Positions 35,401 through 48,436 of a stretch of DNA of 64,000 nt are shown here, piece by piece (positions within the stretch are counted from its first letter, which is position 1; each line of letters starts with the position of its first letter). This DNA comes from Opisthocomus hoazin. Taxonomy: Eukaryota > Chordata > Aves > Opisthocomiformes > Opisthocomidae. A program made the position numbers and the translations under genes. The stretch is taken from contig NC_134414.1 of assembly GCF_030867145.1 (NCBI RefSeq), positions 126,120,465-126,184,464 of the forward strand, in the 5' to 3' direction. The notes below the pieces were generated by a model, which saw only the letters and a program-made list of their open reading frames with translations, ran no database searches and was not told the DNA's origin.

Positions 35401-37521
35401 GCGCCAGAGCCTACATTTCACCTGTCGTGAGATTTAGGATTTTAAAAATGCCAGTAGTAAAGAACCTGCCATTGCCTCTTTTTTAAAATGTTGTCCCTTT
35501 TCCTGCCACCACTGTGAATCATTGTCTTATAACAAAAATAAGCTATATAACAATTACATGGAGCCAGTGCTCTGAAGCTTTAATTGCTGGTATCATCTCC
35601 CTTAGTTGAATCAAGAAAAAAGAAAGGTTACTGTGAGTGGGGACGTGAAAAGTCTTTTCTCAAGCCACAGGACTCTTCCTGCAAGATTTTGGTCATCATT
35701 GATACGCACTGTAGTGACACAGGTCCTCGTGAGGCTATGTTAAATGTTCTTTAACAGGATGTTCTTTAAACACAAATTTAGCAAAACCCAATGCACTCAG
35801 CAAACAGTACAAAAAACCCCAGTGTTTTGCCAGTACCTGAAGAAAAGTGTGTGAAATTATTAGAGCTGCAAAAACATTTATTTCCACTTATAGAGCAAAA
35901 ACTTGCCAACAAAATCAAGTTGATTGATTGATTTTAGTTTTTATTAAGTCATCCAGGCCTGCTACAGCCATAGTGTCCACATTAAAATCTACTGCAATTT
36001 CATTTATTAAACATTAAAAAAAAAATCAAAGAAGCAGATACCACCCTCTTAAATTTCTTGAAGCTACATTTGACTTGTAATAAAATCCCCCAGTGTATTA
36101 CAAAACAGGGCTGTCAAATCATAACAGCTCTATTACAGCTTCTGCTTCAGTCCCTGCTAGTCTTTGCACAGACTGCCAAAATTTCCACCTACCCAAGGGA
36201 CGTTCTGTTCAACAACAGAGAAGGGGAAATTGTGCTCAGATGAGTTGTTCTCTCGCTGAACAGATTGCACAGGCTGTTCTCTCGTTATGAAAATGGTGAG
36301 GGTGGAGGGCTGAGGGAAAGTGAGAGAAAAGCTACGGACTGATGCAGGAGAGCCAAGTGCAATTTTAGTTTTTCCCCCACTTTGCGATTCCCGTAGTCTG
36401 TCTGTATTCTGTAACAATAGCAACACAAAGCAGAGCAGCCTGGTGGCAGAGGGGCGTCTGGGTGGGAATCAGCCCTGATCCAGGCATCAGCAGTATTAAT
36501 GTCCACCTGAGACACTTCCAGCAAGGCTTGTCATCTGTCTGTGCCTGGCATCCTGATATTTGTCTTTCAGTCCAAAGACTTTTCCAGAGTAGGAGTGGGA
36601 CGAGCTGTGTGGTCTATGGGTGAATCATGCAGTCTGAAGCCGAAAAGACCAAGAGGTTTTTCTGCTTCGGCCTCAGCCACACCAAATGATTTCTGTGAGA
36701 TCCCAAGCTCTCACTTTTGTAAAAGATTTCAGTGACTAAGGCTTCATAACTGCTTTTGCTGCTGATTTCGAAGCATAGCTAATGTCAAGGCGAAAACTTC
36801 GAATTATTCAACAGCTACACCCATCACTGTATTTGTTTTTCTATTTGCTGTGATTTAATCATTCCTACCCTTTGTATAAAGCTGACTTAAGGCATGTTAG
36901 GAAGTCTGAACAGAAGGAAGAAAATTTCCAGTTGTTAAGTTACAAACTAGGCCTGAGACCTCCCAAAACGCAATGACAATACCAATGAGAACTAAAGCTA
37001 CTGAGGTGTTTAACAAAATCCATGCTGCTACCTTGGCTCTCCTCTGTTGCCGAGGCACAACGACAGATACACACAGAGAATGAAATATAATGAGATTCAG
37101 GTGATGAGCATTTTCCTTAATAAAGTATTCTACCAGTGTTCACTACTTTGCCTTGCCAAGACAGACCGTGCCTCAGCGAGGCCTGGGGAGTTGTTGTGCC
37201 AGGTGCTGGTAACCCACAAGAACATCTGACACTAAGGTCCTGAGTTTGCAGCCTGAATGAAGCCCCCTCCCTCACTGTCACCCCCTGCGGCTGCTGCTTT
37301 GGGCCCTTCTGCAGCTGGGAACCAGGCCTGGAAATCCCTGTCCCAAGACAGAACTCTGAAGGCTGTGGCACTGCGGTGCGTGATGCCATGAACATGGTGG
37401 CTGGGACTCACAACCAACTCGCAGATGCCCTCACCTCCAGCTGAGCTGAACTCATGACATGCATTGGTGTCTCTGACCCAGGAAGATCAAAACAAAAAGA
37501 AAAAAAACCCCAATTAACAGG
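20404..37521. other. Non-coding DNA between CR1 and the microsatellite
   Basis: No gene recognised on either strand. Longest frames are about 140 codons and sit in GC-richer patches (about 24490-24800, 29730-30000, 30440-30830, 32770-33120, 33680-34060, 35080-35340) where long frames arise by chance; none has a domain, exon-like splice sites or a partner. Poly-A runs occur at 21061-21075 and 33926-33941. No tRNA or array repeat seen. Confidence 0.55.
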
Positions 37522-37963
<442 letters not shown>

Positions 37964-40900
37964 AAGGGTTGGATAAAGTGTGCATGGTCTAAAAAGAAAA
38001 ATATGTGCACATTACTCTAAGCTTATAATGGTAGCAATAAGTCTCAAGGGTGTTTCTGCGAGTCACAGTTAGACTTTTACAATATGCAGAACCCACTTTT
38101 AAGATATCTCATTCTATTTTCTCACAAATGCAAAGTGCTAGGCAATTATTGCAAGGTTGGAAATGCCGCAACCCTTAAATAACACAAGAGTCCATATATA
38201 CTTCTTCCAAGAATCTTATACTCTTATGCTCGGCAAAGAGATTTATAATGCACGGTTCCCATTCCACATGCAAGACCCTGCATAGCATCTCTGGAGAGCG
38301 TGGTAACTTTAGCCCTGTGTCCACAGTCGGCTAAGGCTAAATGAAGGAAACAGGAATGCTTCCCCCGAGCCCTCTGCTTCTGCCTCTGATATTACTGAGC
38401 TTGGTATTTCAGGTACTGAACCAGACCTTTTTTTTCTCACCCTCCCATTGGAAAATTAATCAGCTCTTCGCAAACTGTAGGTGAAATTTGTCACAACTCT
38501 CCTCAGCTTTTCCAGATTCTTTTGTACTGGAAGATAGATTTTTTCTCTGTATAGTAGTGGCAATTTCTCCCTGAAGATATAGGGCTAACATGTAGCCTAA
38601 AACATTAAGCGCATTTCATATGTCTAGTGATCCAAGCCCATGCCATTTTTATTAGATAAATATTTTAGAAGTTACACTTTCAGTATCCCACTAACTCAGA
38701 CCAGTTACACGTGGACAGCTGTATCACAGCAAACCCAATGTGTTTCACAATGCGACAAGAACAGTTACTTGGAGAAAGAAGTCCTGTCTGTTGATAAAAC
38801 GATAGCATATAAGTAATCGGTTATGAAAGTTTCCTTTTGGGCAAGCTGCTAAGACATTTTTGACCACTGATTCGTTTGGCTCTGTGCCTGTTGAGTCAGG
38901 ATGCTGTATGGACACCAAGGACGTGGACTAAGAAAGTGTCTGATCTGGATTTCAGATTGCTTCAGTAGGTTCAGAAAGATTAGGAGAAAATTTTCCAAGT
39001 TGATTGTTTCACTAATTTCTCACAAGATGGAAAACTTATCTTCTGCTTTGAATAGCATCCCCTCTTGTGATGCAGTATCTACTACTGCCCACGAGCTCCT
39101 TCTTTTGAGACCAGCAAAGTATTTCAACTGTAATTAGTGCCTAGCAGGCATTTAGCAACAAAAAACTATAGCCAAAATCATTGTATGGGCTCATTAGGAG
39201 GTCATATGACAGCTAGTGCATGCCTATACTAAACTTACAGATCTGGCCCAAGGAACGAATCCTGGGAGAGAGGTTCCTGTAAAAAGGCACCTAACAGATA
39301 CCGCTGAAAACTGGCACGTTGTGCTTCTGGTGTTGCACTTGCCATAGTTAAAAACAGACTAGATAGATACATACAAATAGACCTTTTTCTTTTTTTTTAT
39401 CACCAGCTTTGCCCAGAATGCACTTCATACTGAGAGTTCTTAAAAAACAAACAGCTCTAGGTACTGTGGCAGCCAAAGAGAATAAGCTAAAGAGCCACTT
39501 GCGTCCATAATGCTCATATACTTTATGCCCAAAACACACAGAGGAGATAACAGAGCCCAGTCTATCTAATGCAGACCTAGGTCACCATCTAGCACCAGGC
39601 AACTTTATCTTAAGCACTGTTACCATGGAGGACCCAGGTAGCACGTGGGTGCTATTAAATACCTTTTCTCAGTACAAAAGCATAGTCTGGCCAGCTATGG
39701 CACTCATTGAGCAGAGGATACAGTGAATCGAAACCACAGGAGAAGGGAGAAAGAATCGACTCTAATTTTGAGTGTGAAGGCTAGCAAAGGTCTCTCACTT
39801 CTTTAGCCCTGTGCTTCAGCGTGTCTCCCTCCTGCCTGGGGACGGGACTGCTCACCTGGCCTGCTCAAAGCATAAGCACCAGCAAATTTATAAAGCTGTG
39901 TTACAAGGTACAATGATTTACTTTGACTTGATCTCACTGTTTTATATTATATTATTTTACATTTTCTTTTATATTTGTTTGAAGGAATCCTAACGATTTC
40001 TTTGGCTTAGTTACAGTTCTTTATATTGTCCATGGAGGAGAGGTGTTCACATATACATTTTTGGTGCCTTTGATATGCTTGGTTTCTCAAAAAAAACTAT
40101 GGAACCTTATATGAGGGGGATAGCTTATATATGAGAATGAGGTAAAAATGGCCAGAAAAAGAATTCCTCTGTGGGCCCGGTCCTTCTTCCCCCCAAAATC
40201 CACATGCACCTTGACAGAATGAAAGTTGGGAATAGAGAGAAAGAAAAATGAATCAAGTAATGACACAAGATTAAAAAAAAAAACCAAAACAAAACAATAA
40301 CAAAAAAATCCAACAAGAAAACATCTATATCTAAATCTCAGAAAGAGATTTTATTTGTTCGTATTGTTTTGTATTTCCATTTGACTTCCTTGGCAGATAG
40401 CCCAGTGGTCCATCAGTTAGAGGAAAGGAAGTTACAGTATCACATTGTTGTAGGGATTGAATTTTATTGCTTTGCTATTACAATTAGGCAAGTATTAACC
40501 CAGTTAATGAGGCATAAGTTGTTTTTTTTTTTTTAAAGTATATACAACTGGGCATTGTGGATTAGTCCTCCACTAAAGGCCCAAACAAAAACTTTATGAG
40601 AGCAAAGGAAAGAGGTTAAAAATAGTAAAATAATAAAAGGCGGTGCAACTTTAAAAGGGCATACTAAAAGCAGGGAATCATTACTGTTGATTAGCTGACA
40701 ACCAGCCGGAGGGGAAGCTGCATGTTTTAGCTGCAACCAAACCCACTAGCAAACATCTAGCTAGCTGTGAAAAAAGCCACCCAGATACTGAACAAAAGAT
40801 GGGGAGAACAACCAGGATCCCAACTTTATCAGTCTGTAGGGGCTATACCTATTAACTGTCCAAAAGATGAGCTTGAGAGGCACCAGCTATCTCAGTATCC

Positions 40901-42839
40901 TGGATTTCTGGTGGATTTTGGGTGTTGTGTTGGGGTTTTCTTTTACTATTTGCTTTTGGTTTTAAGCATAATCTGTTTTTATTAAAATAATACTGTTCTG
41001 CAGCTAAAATTATTATTCTACCACTCTAAATCCTAAGTGGAAGGAAACATCTACATTGAATGTGATTTATGGAGGAAAAAAATCACAAGCAAACCTAAAT
41101 GTCTGGTGGGACTCCACATAGTTAAACATGTATGGCAAGAGATCAGAAATGTAAAGCACAGCAAGGCAAGCCACCATCAGTGTGACTTTCGAAGTATTGC
41201 TTTGACTCTAAAATATTGCTTCAGTCATCTCCCACCCTAACTCTTGGGTTCTCCGGCAGGGTGGGCCATAAGCCACAGTGGATGGGGACCCCCTCTCAGC
41301 AGCACAGGGAGGAGGAGGCCAGGAGGACGACGCTTGGTGGGCACGGCAGGGGATGGCTGCAGGAGGAAGAAGTGCTTTGACACACAAAACTTTTGTGGTC
41401 TGAGCCTAATTTGGGGGCCTGTTGAACTGCATGAGGGAAGATGGGAGCTCTGAGAGTAATGAAAGTGAAAAGAGTGAACCACCCTGTGAAAATAAATCAC
41501 TTCAAGCTGTAAACTATACCCAAGGACTCATTTCTGCTGGGTGGGGAGGGGGGGATGACAAGAAAATTAGCCTCAGAGATGCTTTTTTGAATCCCTGGTC
41601 AGACTATGTCGCAAAGCTACTAGACCCCCATTTACTTTCTCATTCAAACAAATTGCTTTTAGCATATATATGTTTTTCCTGGCTTCATTTCATCTCATTG
41701 CCTTATAATTAAATGTTATACTCCGTGCTCATGCGAATGCAGCAAGACTAAACACTCGGTTTTCATCCTCGCAGGTCTCGTGCCAGGAGGAGAAATCCAG
41801 CCCCATGGGGACAGACGGGCTAGGGCATTTTTGGGTGAGGACCTCCGTCTTACTGTGGATGCCACTTTGGTGGCGGCACTGAAGACGTGGGGCCTTCACA
41901 GCACGCATGGCTGCTCGGCAATACAGAAGCATGTCTGCTTTGCCAGTTGAGAAGCAGCCTCAACATATAGCTACAGCACAGCTTCTTCTGGGAAGCATAT
42001 GTAATATTTCTTAGAGTAGCAACCCACAGGCACCTCACCTACACAGGACGGTGTATCTATGGATGTCTGAGACCTCACATCCGATGCTTTACACCCACAC
42101 GTGCTTTACTGTTGTTGAAACTGAAATTTCTGCTATGTATCATGGCTTAGCGATGAATCAGTTCAGACACAAGCTGAACATCTGCTTCCTTAAATCCCCA
42201 AATACTAAGAATATGAAGCTCTGGTTATTTCACATTCTCTTGCAAACATACGCTTCTGGAAGGGTTGGAAACGAAACTCAGTATTAATTCCAAATCCATG
42301 GTGGGTAAACTCAAGTGGCTCACTTTACTGAAGAGATTTAAAAACTCAGCTTACTAATAATATTAGAATAAACTCGATGGAAGAGGTGTGGAGACAAAGG
42401 ATATTTCCCCTCTTATGTACATAGCAGCAGAGTGAATGAAAAGATTTCTAATGATCCCAGACAGTGGATCACATCTACCTTCGTAGGATGCTTGGCCTTA
42501 TCATCCAACTTCAAAGTCATAGAGTAGTGATGAACCTCAGTTGTTCAATCTAATTAAAAAAAAAAATGAAATTTGCTAACCAAACAAACGTTACTACATG
42601 CTTTTTTTAATAGCGACTCTTAGTAGTTGCTTGCTTGCAAAAATTCAAGACATAAACTGAAATCCTGGACATGCAGTAAAAATATTTGCCCGTATGTATT
42701 TTATTTCTGTTTTACAATTAGGAATCCTAGGAGTCAGAACAAGTGATCGATGCATTCAGGTTTGCAGTCTGTGAGATTTACTACAGCAACTTACGGGACT
42801 AGCCCAACGGTAGCCACTGGCTGTACTCTTGGAGAATTC
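37964..42839. other. Non-coding DNA right of the microsatellite
   Basis: AT-rich with no recognisable exon or RNA gene. A small GC-richer patch lies at about 41240-41450. T-rich and A-rich short tracts occur at about 40272-40320 and 40520-40535. Confidence 0.55.
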
Positions 42840-43750
42840 ATGGAGTCCAGGAAACTGCAGAAGAGCAAAGATCATCCTCACCTTTAAAAAGGGGAGAGAA
42901 GCAGAGCCAGGCAGTTACAGACTAGGTATGTTAACCTCAAATACCCAGAAAGATGTATGTATCACACAATACATTTCTAAGCAGCTGGAAGATTACAAGG
43001 TCTTAAGAAACAAACTAAGATTTGTCAAGAATAAACAAATCCTGTCAAACTCATCCAATTTATTTCTGTGACAGGATAATCTAAAAAGAAGTAGATGTGA
43101 TTTATCTTGTCTTCAGTAAGACTTCTGGTGTTGTCCCACATGGCATTCTTACGAGCTAACTGGGGAAATATGGGCTATTATTAGATCATTGTAACCTGAA
43201 AGCAGATTGAGATGAAAAACCTTGTGTACTGAGTACTCTTCACTTATTAGAGGTTCTCTGGCCATCTGAAAAGCATAAAAAAGAAGCCAAGAGAAGGCTG
43301 TCCTTCGTGTCTCGTTCTGTTCACCGTTTGCATTAGTAATCTGGATGATAAGCATGTGCATGTTTCTATATGTGACTGAATCAAGGCTGAGAGAAATCTA
43401 TATAGGAGAAATATTCTTAAATTAGGAAAGCAAAATCCATTAAGAAATACACAAAGAATTGGACTGAGGACTGAAAAAGGAACTTGGTGCACACATATAA
43501 ATGGAGAATTACTGACCAGGCAGCGATAGTTTGGAAAGGATTTTAGGAATTATAGTGGCTCAGAAAATGAAGGGAAGTCAGCAGTATGGATATTTGTCTG
43601 AATTAACAGGAGTGGCATATGTGAGACAGCAGAAGTAATTGATTCCACTTGGCACTGCTTAGACTTTTAGTGGTGGAGATCTCTAAGTCTGGGCATCATC
43701 CTTCAGAAGGAATGCAAAGGGGAAACATGTCACTTGGACGTTACTAAGAA
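42840..43750 (+). mobile_element. Ancient CR1-type LINE relic
   Basis: A decayed stretch that still follows the order of a CR1-like ORF2: a part around 42865-42890 resembling the segment ATCCTCACCTTTAAAAAGG, then TTTGTCAAGAATAAACAAA near 43021, GATGTGATTTATCTTG near 43095 and CCCACATGGCATTCTTAC near 43135, corresponding to the RT region before the catalytic Asp-Asp box, and AGGAATTATAGTGGCTCAG near 43545 after it. Many stops and small indels break all frames. I recognise it by the collinear pattern of short matches, not by an alignment. It is much older than the CR1 at 19417. The limits are approximate. Confidence 0.6.
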
Positions 43751-46700
43751 AAAAGGCATATCTGAATTTGTGGAACTGATTATCAGCAATTTATCCCTCC
43801 GGATTTGAGCTAAGACACGGTGGTGGACTGCAAGGCATTTGCTTGTTCTGCTGCTCTTCGTGTGAATGCATCCTAGTGCCATTCCAGAACTGGCTGTGAG
43901 TATTCATACCATTTTAAAATACATGCAACAGCTATAAAAGCGTTAAGAACCACTTTGCCCTTTGGGATATAAAGCAAACACAATGTACCAGTAAGGCTGA
44001 TGGGATGGGCGCAAGTCAGTGTAACACAACCGTTGAAGTGAAATCTATTTGCAGTGTAAATAGTTTGCATTCTGCATAGATCAGAGCAACGGAGCTGCTT
44101 CCCTGTCGTTCAAGTATAGCATCGAAACCCACTCACTAGAAGCTAAAACGACACCATATGTACCCACTGCAGCACAGCACGAGGCATACTGGTGTTGCGA
44201 AGAAAAAGTGGATTTGAGTCCAGCTGCTGTCATTCAAAGTTAAGTCCAATTCTGAGTAGCTCTTTTTGGTGATTCCCCTTTCTGTTGAAGACACCAAGAC
44301 AAAAATGCCAAAAAAAGTATGCTACATCCACGTCCATAAAGTTTATCAACTTACAGACTCCAGGACAGGTATATCATTCATGTTTTGCATCAGTAAGCAC
44401 AGTAATATACAAAAGCATGCAAAATCATTTACGGTACAGAAAGATCCTGTAACTTCACTCCTCAAGTAACTGGTGAAGATTCAAACCACTCCAGTTTTTC
44501 TAGAAAGATAATTCCTGAGATGCAAAGTTGAGTTGTGTGTTGGCATTTTCAAAGACACTGTACTTCAGTGAAGCATACAGAGACAACTTCATAGGGACAT
44601 AACAAAACAAGAGGAACATATTATCTAATACAGATACTCAGAGGCAAGAAATGATCCTGGGGTTAAATTACAGTAAGCGGTGGGCTTTTTTATTTTGTTG
44701 AAAAGTACATCTTTTACTGGATTTAACATAGTAATAAGATGAAAAGAGGTCCACTGGCAAGGGAGGAAAAAAAGCAGAAGTTTGGAAATACTTGACACAA
44801 CTAAAATAAATGACAGCTTTTTCAATATCCCACAGGCAGGCTGAAGTAGACGATGTTTTCCTGTATCCACAGAGAATGTAAAGTCTCTGACTGATGTAAG
44901 TCAGCTCAGCACAAATGCTGGTCTATCTAGTTAAAACCCGCACTACTTGTTTCTTTTAATAGATAATATAGGTAATATCTAGCTTTCACTCTGAACCCAT
45001 GCTTTAACATTCGGAATTGATCCACGTTTAATTACAATTTTATCACACTTTCCTAATCAAATAAATTTACTTTGTCCTCCAAGCAATCACCTCAATATTC
45101 CAGTATGTAAAAAATACTTTCATTATGTTTATTATAAAAATATAAATGTTTCCACTACAAATCATTTTACATTAGTAAGAGGCCATCTACAATTGCACAA
45201 TATATAATCTAAATGAGTAAGTAATGCTTTGAAATACAAGTTAACGTAAATACATATTGCCAATCAAATCACATCTATACATTGCTTATTGAATGCTAAG
45301 TAACAGCACAAAACTAGATATGTTAACAGAAATAAATAAAATGGAAACTATATTTAAAGATACAAAACCAATAATATGGCATGTCATTTTGAGTAGTTCC
45401 GTTTTGCTTGATGTCGATAACCAATGCAAGTCCTGTACAGGAAGATGGCCACACAAATTCTAGTATCTCTACTCCACAATGAAGAATTGTACACTGCTAT
45501 GTATACATATGTACATGGGGACAGGGAGTATAGGATGCTTGCAACAGAGGCCACTTACAGTACAAATCAACTTTTGATAGGGAGAGAAAACTAAATGTAT
45601 TTTAAAACTCTCTACTCCTAACAGCAAACAAAAACAAAATTGAGTTTCTTTTTTCCCAAGCGTAAACGAGATTTAACCTTTTATGCTGAGCATGCTTGAA
45701 CAGTGGGCAAGGAATGTGACATGATACTAAGAGAAAATTGAGGGTGGCTGGTGCAAAGTTTTCAGTCATCATCTAAAACTCTAAGAACTGGTTCTGTGTT
45801 TTCAGAAGCATTTCACAGCTGTCTTCCCCCCACCCCAGCCCCTTCTCCCCCACTCTCCAGCAGCAGAATGAAGCTGAAAAGTCACGAGAAATATGTTATA
45901 AAAAGCTGTACCCACACAGACAATCTCTGCAAATGGATTTTGGTGACTTAGGTTCACTAACAATGTCTGATTTAGAGCAATCTCAAACTGAAGAAAAGAA
46001 AGATTCTGAATGAACAGAAAATACAGCTTTTCTATTCAGCATGCTGCATTTCACGATAGATTGCGGCAGATAAGAAGTGTTCTTTACATCTTAAGTGCTT
46101 TATTTTAATTTTCTTCCATTTTTATTTTTTATTTCAACTTACTTTAGAACCCATTCATTTTTCTTTCAGAAAATATTCCTAATTATTACCCTGTGAATGT
46201 GCTCCACATCCAGTCCTTTACAGCGTACTCACTGCCAGCACTCTTTAAAAAAAGTCTCTAATTTTGCTTCTATGTAGCAATGTGTGATAAACACCGTGTT
46301 TCTCTGGACCCACAAAGAGCAATCTAAAAGCTGATTCAGCCACACAAATCCTAGGAACTGATCCTTCCCTTACTTATGTGGCCTATGCTACAAGGACCTT
46401 CAAAAAACAACCCGATACACCAAAGCAAGCACAACTAGTTACCTGCTTTTGCACGCACAGCGAAAGGCGGCGTGCCATATTGTCATCTGCCTCCCACACA
46501 AGTCTTGGACTTACAGGAACTCACTGTTAGTCATCATCATCAGGTTTAGATTCCAGCATGGCAAGTTGGGAACCAAGGTGGTTTCCTCTAGTGCCCAAAG
46601 CCTGACCTCTGCGAGCCTGGTATCACACCTAGAGTGTTATGGAGCTCATCTGTATGTAGCACAAGAAGTGCCTCACGCTGCGCTTTAAACCCCTCGCTAT

Positions 46701-47739
46701 CATCGGGAAGAGTTGTGTCTGCTTGGAATTGGGACTGACGTGCTCCAGAGCAACAGCTTAAGTGCTCGCTGTTGGGAAGATGCTGAAGATGGGGGAGGAC
46801 TCTTGAATGCCACCTTCCAGGCTCCTTTTTCCACTGGGAAACATGAATGCCCTCCTGAAGATAGGCTCCTTTCTGCTTTCTTTCAAGGAACAGGTGCCTA
46901 AGGAACCTGTGCCAAAAAGCAAGGCTCCTGCACGATAGCAGCAGCTGGACAGAGGTCTTCAAGCTCAGACTTAGGTAAAATTACATACTGAAGTCCCATT
47001 TCACAAGCTTAAGCCATCCTTTTTAACTATCCACTTATCCTTGGCTGCAAGTCACCATCTTGGTGTAACCACTAGTGGCTGCCCACATGGTAGCACATAC
47101 ACGTCCCAGTTCCCAGCGTCGGGAGCAGAGCCTGCCAGATGGAAGCCAGAAATGGACCACTCCCCGGGGAACTCAAAAAGCATCCTCAGTTAATGCAGGA
47201 TGCAACCCTGACTCTTTTTACTGTTTGCTAGGCAAATCTCCCACCTGAACACCACCTGAGAACAGGGGGCCTTGTTTTGACAGGGAAGCAGGCCTTTGGG
47301 AAGTAAATGAGATGTAGGTACCCGACCAGCCAGACACTGATCTGGAGTGGCATGCACACAACTCTGCCAGAACTCATCAGGGTTAAAATACCACTCACAG
47401 CAAATGGAAGGAACCTCAACAAGTCCACATGCTTTGTCCAGTGTCAGAACTGGAAAAAAGACCTTCTTTCTTTCCTTCTGTATTTCATATATGATGTTAT
47501 GCGTACAAAATAATCTAGTAATTAACCCTCAGGTAATTTCTCAGGTTGAACCAATGAAGTTTTGATAATATTTGGCACTTGGCAATAATACAGCCAGGTT
47601 AAAGTATTTAAGCATAAATATAAACAATAATGGAAAAAAACAAAGGAAATAAATAAGTCTTTTAAAAATTAAGACTTGTTTCTATTTAAATGAACACAAT
47701 TAGGGAAGTTAACATAACAGCGAAAATCTTTTGTCGACT
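43751..47739. other. Downstream flank or distal 3' UTR of EPHA3
   Basis: No protein-coding signal. The block at about 44940-45400 is very AT-rich and could be 3' UTR of EPHA3, as minus-strand AATAAA hexamers occur at 45128-45133, 46099-46104 and 46121-46126. A minus-strand UGUACAUA-type Pumilio motif lies at 45508-45515. Whether the transcript reaches this far cannot be told from sequence alone. Confidence 0.4.
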
Positions 47740-48330
47740 AACTGAAAGTCACTACAAACTTTATTTCTGTCTTCCTTTCCGAAGTTGAAATAGCATGTTA
47801 CAATGACATTATAGTAAATATGGCCAGACAGGTAGTGAGGTATAGTCCTCTATTTTCCTTGCTTTTAAAGAAATAAAATACCTGTTACAGATCTCTTCTG
47901 TATAAAAATACTGCAAGTCTTTTTTTCTTCTTTTTTGCTGTATAGATCAAATACACAGCTTTTACGTCCATGGGTTTTTCGTGTTATTCAGTCACTTAAT
48001 ATTCAAATGGCTCTAGGTTTTAGTATCACTGGTTTTTACTTGGAAGGACTTTGTGTATATTTTTTTCTTTTGCAATTTATTATCTGCATTAACAGTCAGT
48101 CAAGAGCACCCACCCTTTAAGATTAACAGATAGAAAACAAGTTCACTCCTATTGTTAAGGCATTTATACTCAATATTTGAGTGTCTTAGTGGGTTTGAAA
48201 TTTCAACCATTATGTTTCCAAAGCTGTGGCAAAGAAGTCCTTTAAATTCTGCCGCTTATCAGCCATCCCTTTTGCCCTGTGACGCAACTTCTCTCTGTTT
48301 TTCTCTCCCGAGCAACATCATTTTGATACC
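47740..48330 (-). other. EPHA3: EPHA3 3' UTR, proximal part
   Basis: Directly follows the stop codon at 48331-48333 on the minus strand. AT-rich, with minus-strand AATAAA hexamers at 48076-48081 and 47760-47765 as candidate polyadenylation signals, giving tails of roughly 0.3 or 0.6 kb. Longer isoforms could end at hexamers much further left. The choice is not decidable here. Confidence 0.55.
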
Positions 48331-48436
48331 TTACACAGGAACAGGGCTGCTCTTTGTATGAGTTTCTAGAGCTTTGATACTGCTAACAATCTTCTTCTGA
48401 GGCCCCACAACTGTAACACCGACTTTCTTCATGTCA
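48331..48436 (-). CDS. EPHA3: EPHA3 last coding exon (SAM domain end, PDZ tail)
   Basis: Encodes the last 34 complete codons of the ephrin type-A receptor 3, a receptor tyrosine kinase that binds GPI-linked ephrin-A ligands and guides axons and cell contact. The exon begins after TTTTTTCCAG on the minus strand; its first base completes an Asp codon started in the previous exon. It carries MKKVGVTVVGPQKKIVSSIK, the last helix of the SAM domain, and ends in PVPV, the C-terminal PDZ-binding motif of EPHA3, then TAA. Paralogues EPHA4, EPHA5 and EPHA7 end differently as I know them, which favours EPHA3. SAM mediates receptor clustering in the cytoplasm. Confidence 0.92.
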
